This document shows positions 1-10,999 of a DNA stretch of 53,973 bases, piece by piece. Position 1 is the first letter of the stretch. Each line of letters starts with the position of its first letter. The stretch is taken from assembly GCA_016802295.1 (NCBI GenBank), contig JAESIW010000203.1, forward strand, positions 757,861 to 811,833. The letters are read 5' to 3'. Source of the DNA: Brachionus rotundiformis. Lineage: Eukaryota > Rotifera > Eurotatoria > Ploima > Brachionidae. A model generated the notes under the pieces. It was not told where the DNA came from, searched no databases, and saw only the letters and a list, made by a program, of their open reading frames with translations. The position numbers and the translations under genes were made by a program.

Positions 1-237
1 AAGAGAAATAAAAAAAGTCTGTCAAAAAAATCTACAGATGAGATAACTGCCCAGACTTCATTATTTATAAACATTTTTGTCAATGATTTTAAGCCACTTT
101 TCTTATTAATCAAATTATTAAAAAGTAAATAGTAAATTTATTTTTATACAAATAAGTATAATTGATTAAAACATTTTTTAATTTGAATTAAAATTTTAAT
201 TCTTATTTTATGGAAAAATCAAAAATTTCAAACCAAC

Positions 238-1468
238 CTGGATTATCTTGGCCAATAAAGGGACTATTTCCATTGGTAGCTGTTACATTAGCATTGGTAT
301 TTGTGGAGTCTTTGAGTATAAGTGCTTTGACAGCGTCTTGCTTAACGCTGACACATCCATCTGGATGTAGCTGGAAAATAGCCGAATGCCTTTTGAAAAA
401 CTGGATCAAGTCCTCTCTGGTAAAGCCGACAATGTTGCTGACTTGTTCGGGAGCACGTGATATTAGACCAGGTATAGTCTGTAGGAGCATTCGACCATTT
501 TTATGAAGAATCCTCATCACGTAATGTACTGCTTTGACCTCGACTGGTGTGAGCCTAGGCTTTTGGCTGGTCGGGTTCATGGTTTGACTTGGATTGATTA
601 TGGGTGGTGCCATGCCAGTGCTGAGTATTGTAGATGATGAATTGATGAGAGATGAAGTAAGACTTGTTGGTGTAGTGGGAAGGATACAGGCACTGTAGCG
701 GTTTGCTTGCTTGAATGAATGAGTTCTGGTCAATACGCCGTTGTTTAGAGCCACTGATGTTGGTAAGCGTCGCTTGGGTGGTGGGGATGGTGGCGGAAAA
801 GGTGCACTGGACACGTCAGCTCTACCCTTTAGGCCACAATAATCTTCTCTTACTACAAAAATGTGCGGATACTTGAGCAAAAATTGCTTGAACTCGTTTT
901 GTGGACCAACAAATTTTCTTATGTCGCTGGAAGATTGTGAAGCATGTCCAGCCACACTAACTATTGGTAGCCAGTCTTCTTCGCGCTTGTTCATTTGCTT
1001 GCGGAAGAACGCTATCGCTTCCTGTTCGATTTCTTTCATTGTCTTTGAGCTTTCTTGCACTTCAGCTTGACCATTTGGCGTAGAAGATGACGACGACGAC
1101 GAGGAGTTTATGTCGCCAGAGGAACTTGAATCGTTCGGGTCCGAGCCAGTTTTTGTCTTCTTTCTCAAGTAGCGTTCCGGTGTGCCGGACAAACGCGGCA
1201 TTTGGCTACCACCACTGTTCGCCGAGATCAAGTCCCCGTTCACTGTGAACAAAGATGGATACCTTGACAAAAATTGCTTTAGACCTTGCTCATTTCCGCC
1301 TACAGCGCGAAGCATTTGTGGTGTGAACGACTTGTCTCCAAAGCTATCATACAGCTCTTCCAATGTCAATGTTTGTTTGCTATTTCGCATCAACACATCC
1401 AGCATAAACAAGATGGCCTGGTGGGCTACACATGGCTCGTCTAGTGAGATATCATGAGCTTTTTCCAT
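238..1468 (-). CDS. egl: Egalitarian homologue, 5' coding exon (partial gene)
   Basis: In Drosophila, Egalitarian is an RNA-binding cargo adaptor that links localised mRNAs to Bicaudal-D and dynein. This exon encodes about 410 residues with three copies of a winged-helix-like unit, at roughly residues 15-82, 147-214 and 310-387. Each ends in a related core: EQGLKQFLSRYPSLFTV, NEFKQFLLKYPHIFVV and REDLIQFFKRHSAIFQL. Between them lie low-complexity Ser-rich and Pro-rich linkers. I start at the ATG at 1468; the open frame reaches 1483 but only with a TTG. A four-codon upstream ORF starts at 1494, out of frame. The exon ends in CCAG/GTTGGT at 238 (phase 1). The 3'-5' exonuclease domain expected downstream lies off the left edge; an acceptor near position 56 followed by an open frame to position 1 could be the next exon. 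Family assignment rests on the triple repeat and is fairly safe. Confidence 0.8.
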
Positions 1469-1499
1469 TTTTTGTTTGGTCAATTGTTTTTCATTTAAT

Positions 1500-2738
1500 T
1501 TAAAAAAAGTCTTGGAACCGATTTATTTAGAGAAAACAAAATAGATAGTTTAGAATAGCCTTCTCTTCTAAAAAAAATTAAATTTTTATCATTTTTTAAA
1601 ATAATTTAAAAAAATAAAAAGATTAGATATTATACAAGAGTTTAGGCCTAGTTGGTAATTACAACAAAGTTGCATCAGGTAACTAAACTAATTGTGCAGT
1701 TGTCACCTTGTTTATAAAACTCTTGTTTATAAAAACATGTTTTTTAATTTAGATTAATCTTATTTAAAGACATAAATCCAATATTTGTTTATTTGTTTAT
1801 TTATTTTTAATAGATAAATTTAGAACAAAATTAAAATTAAAATTTTCATTGATAAATATAAATTTTTACAAAAAAGATAAAAATAATTATTTGACCAAAG
1901 AAATTCTTAAGTATTAGATCACCCATTATAATTATCAATATAATTATTTTATTTATTAATTTTTCCTAAGAAATGACCCAAACTTAACTTAAATTAAATC
2001 AAGCCCATATCATCTAAGAAAATATCAATTTAATTAAAAAACTAAGTCTATAAATTTTTTAATTTTTAATTATCCTAGCTAATGAACACAAATTGCTCAC
2101 AAAATCTAAGTTATATATTTTTTTCTATAAAATCTGCCTCCATTTATTATATTTCTTGCTGAATTAAATTTTATTATAAACTTATGTTCGACGAAAAGTT
2201 TTTATTTTATTCCTTTAAAACTCAAAACAAATATTTTTATCTAACACTTACATATACCTTGCGTGAGTTTCCTCTATTTATTATTCATATAATTTAACAA
2301 GAGTATAAACAATTTCTCTAATTAATTCAGAGTTTAAACAAAAATAAAAAAAACTTGATATTATCAAATATTTTGATAGGTCACTAAATGTAAAAGGCTA
2401 TTTAGATTAAAAGGTAAGACATGTTCGAGTAGAGGCCGAACTTCAGCCAAAACAAACTATCTATATCATTTTATCATTTTAATCCTGATAAATTAATTTA
2501 AAATAAGAGATTCTAATCTTGGGATAAGATAAGATAATTGATAAAATAATGATTTGAAAATTTTACATTTAGTTTTTAACTCAAAGCATGAGTTTTCGAT
2601 CAAATCCTAATTTCTAATAAATCATGTTCACGGCAATTGCCAAGTCAACTTTGCCGTAACCAAGACTGAATTTCCAAATTAAATATTTGGCAACAATATA
2701 TAAAAAAAAGCTAATTTTCTTGTCTAAAGTTTATGCTT
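1500..2738. other. AT-rich intergenic stretch
   Basis: No convincing gene. It lies upstream of the egalitarian homologue and would have to hold its promoter. It may also hold the missing signal-peptide exon of the neuropeptide fragment at 3303, but I could not find a hydrophobic ATG-initiated exon with a phase-0 donor here. Confidence 0.5.
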
Positions 2739-2878
2739 GATTTAATTGATAAATATTTTAATAAAGAACGCCAAAAAGCAACAACTCGAGAAAAATAGAG
2801 AAAAATTGAAGCGCCGAGGAAGGAGCAAGCTCAAGTGGCAACAATACAATGAAGCAGCTTCAACAAAATGCATATGAA
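2739..2878 (+). other. Open, basic, GC-richer segment; possible exon
   Basis: A frame open for about 44 codons between stops encodes a highly charged stretch (KKQQLEKNREKLKRRGRSKL) ending at a TGA. It stands out from its AT-rich surroundings in composition. There is no clear acceptor or start, and no family is recognised. It could be an exon of an unknown gene or chance. Confidence 0.2.
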
Positions 2879-3302
2879 AGAAATTTTGAAAATTATAATA
2901 ACTTAAATTCAAATGTTAGTTGAATTCTCAAAATCAATCTATAAATTATGAAAAGTAAATTTTAAGATATGAATGATTAGCTTAACAGATACGAAAATAA
3001 ATGAAAAAATAATTAGTTAAATTTAAAAAAAAAATCTACACATTCAAGGTTTAGCATGGCATTTTCCGCGATGTATACTCAAATTTTTGAAAAAAAAATC
3101 TATCCTAAATAAAGATATGTTTTTCTAATAATAAGTTAATAAATCCAAAGCAAATATTTTTTTTAAATATTTGATTTTGGTCCAAGATAAGCCCTTTTTG
3201 TATTGATGAGTCTCGATAGAATAGATCGAGGAAATTGTTTTGTATTTTGCTCATGATTGAAATTTTCAAAGCTGCAGGCCTCGAGCTTTGACAGCTTTCT
3301 AG

Positions 3303-3536
3303 GTCATGGCCTCGGCTCAGAGTCGTCCAAACTCGGAATATGCCGAATTTTTCTCACTCAATGACCAAGCTAAAATGCAATTTATGCACAGTGGACATGG
3401 AAATTTCCGATTTGGAAAGCGGTGCATTTAAATTCACACTTGATCAATTTCCCTAATTAAATTTACTAGCTCACGAAACTGGCGCTGTGGTCAAGCAAAA
3501 AAGCACTGGAAGACACTGTGTCTCGCCTGTAACTAA
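3303..3536 (+). CDS. RFamide neuropeptide precursor, luqin/RYamide-like (last two exons; signal exon not located)
   Basis: Exon 3303-3421 follows an acceptor (CTTTCTAG) and encodes VMASAQSRPNSEYAEFF and so on, ending HSGHGNFRF-GKR. VMASA looks like the end of a signal peptide. The next part would be a peptide of about 32 residues, with F-Gly-Lys-Arg giving amidation and dibasic cleavage. The exon stops two bases into the Arg codon at a GTGCAT donor (3422); a 48-bp intron ends in TTTACTAG (3469). Exon 3470-3536 completes that Arg and adds SRNWRCGQAKKHWKTLCLAC plus Asn before TAA. The two cysteines of that tail are exactly ten residues apart. Luqin and RYamide precursors, as I know the family, put an amidated RF/RY peptide before a GKR and a paired-Cys tail. 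The peptide length also recalls neuropeptide F. In-frame TAG just 5' of 3303 means an upstream exon is needed, and none was found. Splicing is inferred from phase and open frame. Confidence 0.6.
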
Positions 3537-4560
3537 AAATGGAGATAACTGGTCAATTGAAAAAAACAATTTAAGTTATTTTCACCTCTCATTTAACCCC
3601 GTTTTGACTAATTTAAAACCTAAAACCAAATGCCAACAAGAAAATAAAAAGCTTTCAAAATATATATAAATTTAACATGCAAGAAAATTAATTTTGTTTT
3701 TTTAATTAAAATTTTTAATCTAAAAAATCTAGTGACCTATTCGTAGCCAAGAGCTTTTTACCTCTTATTTTATTTATCATAAACTAATCTCACTTTTGAA
3801 TCTATATTTGATAAGGCACGTATTCAATTTAGATCCTATTGGACCTATTACAACTAATGACATTAATTAATTAATTAATTAATTTAAATATTTTTATTCA
3901 TTCTTGAATAATTACATGTTTTTTTTTCACACTAAATTATTTTAATTATTTTACAATTATAAAAATATGCATATTTGCTTGAAAGCAAACAATTTACTAA
4001 AAATTATAATTGCCTATGAATATTTTAATGCTATTTGTTGCTCAAAACATTATTTAATTTGTTAAACTTAATTTCCTCGATTTTTAAATTAAAATGTTAA
4101 GTTAGAAATGCGACAAAATCGAAATTAAATTTTAAAAATTTACAAATAAATTCTGTTTATGATATTTGAAAAACTTTTAAAAATCATTTGTATTAATACA
4201 ATTAAATATTTATTTGTTTATCTATGGAAATTATAAAATTAGTATCTTGTATTTTTTGGCCATATATTTTTAAACAAGTGAAAAATATTGAATTCAAAGT
4301 AAAAGATAATTTTGACTTTTGAGTAAAAAAATTAAACAAAGATAAGCAATTTGTGTAAAAACATATCAAATACCAAATAAATAATTTAATTGAGTATAAT
4401 TTTACCTGAAAATGCAAGTAAATTAAGAAAGAATAAGCCTTTTAAAAATAAATTTATACTAAAATTGTTCTGCTTTAATTCATGCTCTAGTAACTAGGTA
4501 ATTAGAAGCACAGTAAGCTGGCTTCGAATAAGAAAAATAAAAAATCAATAAAATTTGAAA
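3537..4560. other. AT-rich stretch with TTAA microsatellite
   Basis: No gene seen. Position 3862-3886 is a run of tandem ATTA/TTAA units. Confidence 0.5.
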
Positions 4561-4564
4561 TTAA

Positions 4565-4698
4565 TCTTGGTTTATTTGGCTTATATATGGACACCAAAGT
4601 GTTGCCAATATCACACAGCTCGCTAATGGCAGCCACGAGTGTAAGCCTTTTCGCTCTGTGATTCCATTATCGGTCGAATAGATAAAGTTCTAATGTCC
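4565..4698 (-). other. GC-richer island behind a strong acceptor; possible exon
   Basis: On the minus strand an eight-T tract ending in TAG precedes this island. All three frames have some open length: one gives DIRTLSIRPIMESQSEK before a stop, another is open for about 42 codons with a hydrophobic core (WLPLASCVILATLWCPYI). No homologue is recognised, and frame and function are undecided. The flank at 4715-4747 is a TA-rich microsatellite. Confidence 0.2.
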
Positions 4699-5091
4699 TA
4701 AAAAAAACAATTTTGGATATACATATATATATATATACATATATATAAAAAACTTATATTTTTTTATTGATTTAATTATTTACGGGATCCACAAAATTAA
4801 TTTACTCGGTTAATCGAGCAAGAAAAATGCGAGTGCGAGAATGGCTCTCACAAATTAAACTGTGCTACGACTTGACATATTTTATAAATTAAAATTTAGC
4901 AACATATAAAAAATAATTTTAATTTATAAAAAAAAGAGAAAAAAAGAAAAAAATCTTGAGTGGAAGCCAGAACAATTTAGAACAGGTGAGATTTCAGACG
5001 AAGCTTTATTTCCTATTAAATTTGGTGGTACTCTACAATTTTGTAATAAAAGACAAATATTTTAATAAAAAATTTTCTTGACTACTAATAA

Positions 5092-5192
5092 ACAAAGAAA
5101 ATAGAAACACTCGGCTTTCAAGAGATACTTGACTACTCTCGAGAGTTAATAAACCTCGGCTCAAGCCAATTGTTTAACCAGTTCAAAATCAG
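5092..5192 (+). other. Open segment ending in a consensus splice donor; possible exon
   Basis: The frame is open for 33 codons and reads TLGFQEILDYSRELINLGSS and onward to an AG/GTAGGC donor at 5193. The minus strand of the same island is also open behind a TTTTAG acceptor (5243-5170), so the coding strand is ambiguous. No family is recognised. Confidence 0.2.
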
Positions 5193-5526
5193 GTAGGCCA
5201 ATCTTGATTTGGGCGAGCTCGAAAAATAGACAAAACTAAAATCAACAATTGAGTAGATAGTCCTTTTCAAGGCGTTGTTTTGTTTATTATTGATTTCCTA
5301 TTGATTAGCCACAGATAAAACTCTACTCTTGTTCTAAATAAATGTTTACTCAAATATTGTTTTCTTAATCATTAAAAATAATAATCATTAAATATTAATT
5401 AGATTTCTTTAGGTTTTAGGCTGCCTAGTTGAGCAATCGCACAAATGCACTTAAATTTCGATTAAAATTAGCTTCTAGATCTTGTTGATTTGAGTGAGGA
5501 TCATCAAATATAAGAAAATTTGATTG

Positions 5527-5796
5527 ATGTCTCTGCGCGTGCCTTTGCACCTAGGAATTTTGGAAAATCTAGATCAGACCAACTCTGGTCGAGAAACGAA
5601 GCCTCAGCTTCTCGCTGAAAAAAAATTTTGCAAAATATTTCAACTTAACAAAAGCAATGATCGACTTTATTTGATTACAATTAATAAATATTTTTCAAGC
5701 TTTTTGTTCTCAAAGCCCATGGTTAATATATTGCTATTTATCTCTATTTTATCTTTTCTACATCATCCTACAAATAGAAGCTATAACAATGCATAA
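5527..5796 (+). other. GC-richer island, 89-codon ATG frame, open on both strands
   Basis: The plus strand has an ATG frame whose first 36 codons (MSLRVPLHLGILENLDQTNS and on) look coding, then becomes AT-rich. On the minus strand a TTTTTTTTCAG acceptor near 5614 opens a different protein-like frame (REAEASFLDQSWSDLDFPKF) through the same bases. Only one can be real. I cannot assign either to a family. Confidence 0.2.
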
Positions 5797-5799
5797 ACT

Positions 5800-8700
5800 T
5801 AGCAAAAAAGTTAAATTTCTAAGATAATTAATAGTCTTATTTATACACGCTTGAAATTCCATCATCTGCTATCCAGTATTTGTGGCCATTCAAGCAACCT
5901 TAAAAATTTACAAGAATTTTCAAAATTGAAACCATACCATTCTCCAGCCTGGCATATAAATATCATTTATATTAACTTTTAATTAAGATTTATTGATTAA
6001 TTTACATTTTAAATTTTTCATTTTTTGCATATAAATGCACTTGTTCAATTGATCGATTTAAAATGTTTAGTTATAAGATTAAATTTAATTTATATATAGG
6101 TTACATAATTCGTTTAAATAAATCAAAATTTAATTGATAGTAAATATTCCTAGGGTTTAATAATTTATCTTGTTGATAGCTCATTTATAAGTCATCTTAA
6201 GAAAGATAATTTTTTTTATCCATAGCAATCTAACAGCTAAAAAGTCCACTTTACCAAGGAAATAATAAATATCAAAAGAAAATTATTTGATTTTATATAC
6301 AATTTTACCTATTTAAAACAAATAATTCTTAATAAATGATCTTCTTCATAAAATAACCCTTTTTTTATATAAATTCTAAAACAAACTAAGTCTAGAAACA
6401 TAAAATTAAAAGGAATTTTTAAATTAAATCGGTTTAAAGCTGTTAGTTAATTTTAAAAGGCCGGATCCGAATCCTGTTTCCCAATAAACAAAAAACCAAT
6501 TTTTTTTTAGCTTAATAAAAAAATATCCAATTAACAATTTTTTTGTTTGACCACAAAACCAAACTCGAAACTACAACAAGTAATTAGATAACTTGAATTT
6601 TTTGTTTAAATAAATTAACTATCATTTTGAAAGTGTTTTAAAAGGTTCTCTTTTTATAAATAGAAAAAAATTGTATTTGTAATTTAGACCCCGCTAGTCC
6701 AATACAGAAAAAATATACTAAAATATTTTAATATGAAAAATAAATAATTTTTTGCTTATCTTGAAAATTAACAAAAAAAAAAGTAAAACTTAAAAGTTGT
6801 TGAAAATTTCATCTTATGATTGAGGGTTTATCTTCCGACAAAAATCAAGATATTCTTTAATTTAAGAAAAATAATTTTTTAAACTTTTGGCTAAAAAATT
6901 AAAAAAAATAAATTTCTAAAAATTTTCAACTTATTTCTCATTAAGGAACTAAGTTTTCCGGGTTCTATTTTAAAAGTCTTAAGACTTTTTTCTTAATTAA
7001 ACTAATCTATGAAAGCATTTAATTAAAACAAATATTTACAAGTCTTGTAAACAAGCTTGATGAAGGATTAGCTAGCTAGAGGGCGCAAAGAGCCACGGGG
7101 CCAAACATAAGTTACTAATATACCTTTTGTTAAATTTCAAAAAATCTAGATAAGTAATTTTTATTAACAAAACTGATTAAAAAAACAAAAAACTTTATCA
7201 TCAATTTTGGAGTAAGCGGATGGCCACTGTTTTGTTTTATAGCCAAAATTTTCCATCTATAAACACTTAACCTTATCTATAATCGAAATCAGATAATGTA
7301 AAAATCGGCTCACTTTGGACCAATCCTCTAATTAAAGCACAATTTCAAATCAAATAATTACTTCCATTAAGGCTTATTAAAAAAACTGATCTATCGCTTT
7401 GTTATTCTGACATTGATTTATTGTATCTTTTTTACATTTTTGATGAAAGTTAATTTATTTGGGTTTAACATTAACTTGTCCTAGTCCAAATCAGCACATG
7501 TCCAGACTGAATAGTGTGCGAATTAATCATCTTTATACAAAATGATGCCTTAGGCGCATTACAAAACTGGCTTAATTATGATAAATCAATTTATTGTAGC
7601 CTACAAACAAAAATCAAGCTTTATCTACCTTACTTATGTTCGATTAAATTTCACTCTCTAATATTCATATTTTAATCTCGAACTGTTTAGCTATTTTGTT
7701 CGAGATTGGTTTTTCAGATTTGTTGTTAGTTTTTCTGTAGTTTAGATAGAATTGCTGACTGCGCTACTGATGATTCGATGCGGAATAATTTATTATAATT
7801 CCTTGTGTTTTTTATTTTTAATTTTGGAATTTTGCTAATTTACAATAGAGAGTTTTATTTTCTAGAATTTGCATTCAAGACAAATTTAGTGACATCTCAC
7901 AAATGCGAAAAATTACATACGAACATAGTTGTCCAATCAGATCCGCTTGATCATGTGATCAAACTTTGCTGATCAAATGTACACTTAGTTCTGCATGTCT
8001 GATTTTTTGAATATTAAATTCAAACTTTATTAAAAAATTACACTAAAACTAATTATCTACCGCCATAAACATATTTGACTGGGACCGAGTAAAATATTGT
8101 TTATTGATTTTACATGATTAATTAGTTAAACATAATTATAAGCCTATTAATTCATATATTTTTTGATTTAAAAATTGAAAAATAAAAAAATTATTTTTAA
8201 TATTTTTTGGCTTGAATTTTAATCTGAAGTCGAATAGATATGCAAAAAATCAAGAAAATTCTACAAAAAACAAAACTTGATTTAGCTGAATAAGACCATA
8301 ATTGAAATAATTAATTATCAAAAATAAAGATTCTATGTTTATGTTATTTAATCCAATATAAACTACCTTTAGCCAAGTTTTTTTTATTGATAACAAGATT
8401 TGAATATAAAATTTCTATTATAAAATAACAATAACCCAATTGCTTAGAATAAATTAGAGTTATTAGTAGACAATTGAGTTATTTGGAGAGATTTTTTGGC
8501 ACTGTTTACTCAATATATTAAGAAAAAAAATTTTATTTTTTGTTTTATTGCTAAATTTGACTTAAATGAGATTTTTACGCCTCATTTCCGATCAAATATA
8601 GCAAGGTTAAATTAAATACTATTTATCTTTGTTTATGATTTTGCTTTTCTATTCTCAAAACTGTTCTAAACTAAAAATTTTCCATCAAACCCAAGTCTTA

Positions 8701-10920
8701 TTTTTTGAATTTTCATTTCAACAACTAGTAACTTATAATTAGGTGATATAATATTCAAATAATATACAAAAAAAAGTATATAGAAAAAAATTTTATAAAA
8801 TTTAAAATAATGTTTTCATAATCGAAAATAAAATGGTTGTAAAAAAATTTTTAATTTTAATGTTATAATTTGTTTTTATAGAGCCGAAATTAGGTTTTTC
8901 AATATTTATCTAACTCTATTTATTGTTAGCACGGTTTGAGACCGAGTTATTTTAATTTAAATTTATTTTTTTTTAAAGAGAAATTTTTGTTGACCGTAAA
9001 TTCTGAAAAGATAAAGAATTCTTTTAATTTTTAGAAAGACCTCAAAAAAATTTCAGCTAGCTACATAATTGGAAAAATATTCAAATTTACCTAATTAGAC
9101 TCATAAAAACTCAATTAAAATAAATTAGAATGAAATGAAAAGTTTAAATCACTTAGATAATGTCGATTGCATACAGCTTTTTCATTTCTAAAAAGAGATT
9201 CAATTAACAATAAAAGCATACTTTACCAAATTTGATTGTTTCCATTCTAAATTTTCCCTTTAAAGAAAAGAATTTTATGTTCCAAAAAGAAAAACATCTT
9301 ATTTATTAATTTAGAAAGAAATTTTAAAAGTAAGAAGTCGAAAGCTCTGCTACTAAAAGCAGGCTAAAATTAAAAGAACTTTTTTTAAATAAAGCTATAA
9401 AAATATGCTAAGTTTGAGCATCAATTTTCTTCTAGAATCAAGATACAAACATTAATCGAATTTTTTGGATAAATAAAGCTAAATTAAAAATCTTATTAAT
9501 TTCCACTATCTCCTAAAAAGCTCTTTTAAAAAACGGATTTATAATAAATAGACTAGTTAAGACCCGATTTATTTGAACACTTATAAATTAAGAGTTTAAA
9601 CAAGTTTATTAATTTGGAAATTTTATCATTAAAAGAAACTTAAATGTCATTTTTTTAAAACAATTTTCGAGGATTAGTTTTAGAAAAATTAAAATTTAAA
9701 ACTTAAACTCAAAATTGAGTTTAACATTAAACGTTTGTTTGGTTTAAATTGTTATCTTTTGTTACTTTATTTAAATTATGAAAAAAAACTTGTTCTTTCA
9801 TTTCGAAAATTTAATCATTAAATGATGGCTAATTTTAGCTGAATTTTTAATTTTCATGCGAAAAAAATAAATTAAATTAAATTTGAACGAAAAGGTGAAA
9901 ATTGTCCTTTAAAATAAAGGTAATTATTTTTGATATTTTTTCATTATAAAAAGAAACTCAAAGAAATTCTTAAATAATTTTAAAAATTAAAAAAATCTAT
10001 CAATTCACTTAGACTCTAATTAACTTTGTTTTAGAAAAAAAAAAGGACCAATTTCGTTCCATGCTGGTCTCTTTTATCATTTTTAATACTTTATTTTTCC
10101 ATAGGATATCAAATCAATAATCCTTTAAATTGTATAAACTTAAATTGTACAATTTAAGATAAATGTAATGTTATTATTTCTTAATTGATAAACCGAATTG
10201 TTTATGCTTGGAAGATTTTTTTCAATTAAAGCTTGTCTAAACAAATGGTAAGCCCAGAGTCTCAGCACCATTCCTACTAAAAGATGAAACATAATTATAG
10301 ATTTTAATTGATGATCTTATTGGGAACAAATTTTGTTATTTTTTTACCAAAATTGAATACATATTTAAGAAAGAAAAGAAAAAAATTATGTTCTAAGCCA
10401 TTTAAGTTAATAATCTAATAACTTTTGACTTGAAGTCAAGAAATTAGAGAAAATAACTCAAATAGGCAAACTTTGCTTAAGGTATTTGGTCGACCGTCAA
10501 AAGAAAAATAATAGACAAATATTTTTTCGGTAATATTTCGGTCTTAATTAAGTTTTTTGTGCAAAATATTTACTTAAAACAAATATAAATGACTCTTTGA
10601 CATTCAGTATAATTATCTCTTTTATAAACTCAAAAAAAAAAGAGAAAAAAATATTACGTAAAATTTTCAACTAATTTAAATTTATTTTTCAAGTTTTTAA
10701 AGCTCTTAAATCATTACTCAATAATTTCTACTTTGTGGAAAAACTCACATTCTTTATGGTTTACTTAATTAAAATAAACATTAAATCTAGAAACAAAAAT
10801 CCAGAATAACAATAGTTGTTCAACTTTCCAAATAATCCAACAGCCTGCTTTCATTTAAAATTTCATAAGCCTATACTTATTAAATTAAATATTTACACTA
10901 TTTTTAATTTTATCATATTT
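5800..10920. other. Long AT-rich stretch without recognised gene
   Basis: Read on both strands; it holds only short open frames of AT-rich composition. Local GC-richer patches occur near 7060-7110, 7480-7560 and 7740-7800, and a small perfect palindrome-like site (TTGATCA-TG-TGATCAA) lies near 7947. Nothing is assignable. Confidence 0.5.
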
Positions 10921-10927
10921 AATTAAA

Positions 10928-10999
10928 ATGGCTGGTCAAACAAGACAAAAAATCGATTTAACTAATCCGTCCATGCATCCAAACAAACACCAAGCTTAA
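10928..10999 (+). other. Short ATG open frame, 23 codons, unassigned
   Basis: An ATG frame (MAGQTRQKIDLTNPSMHPNK, three more residues, stop) sits in an otherwise AT-rich desert, followed by another GC-richer patch to about 11045. It could be a small peptide, a 5' exon or chance. There is no donor within it. Confidence 0.15.

Noticed and set aside
4715..4747. TA-rich run considered as a promoter element
   Set aside because: It is a simple microsatellite in AT-rich DNA and explains nothing by itself.
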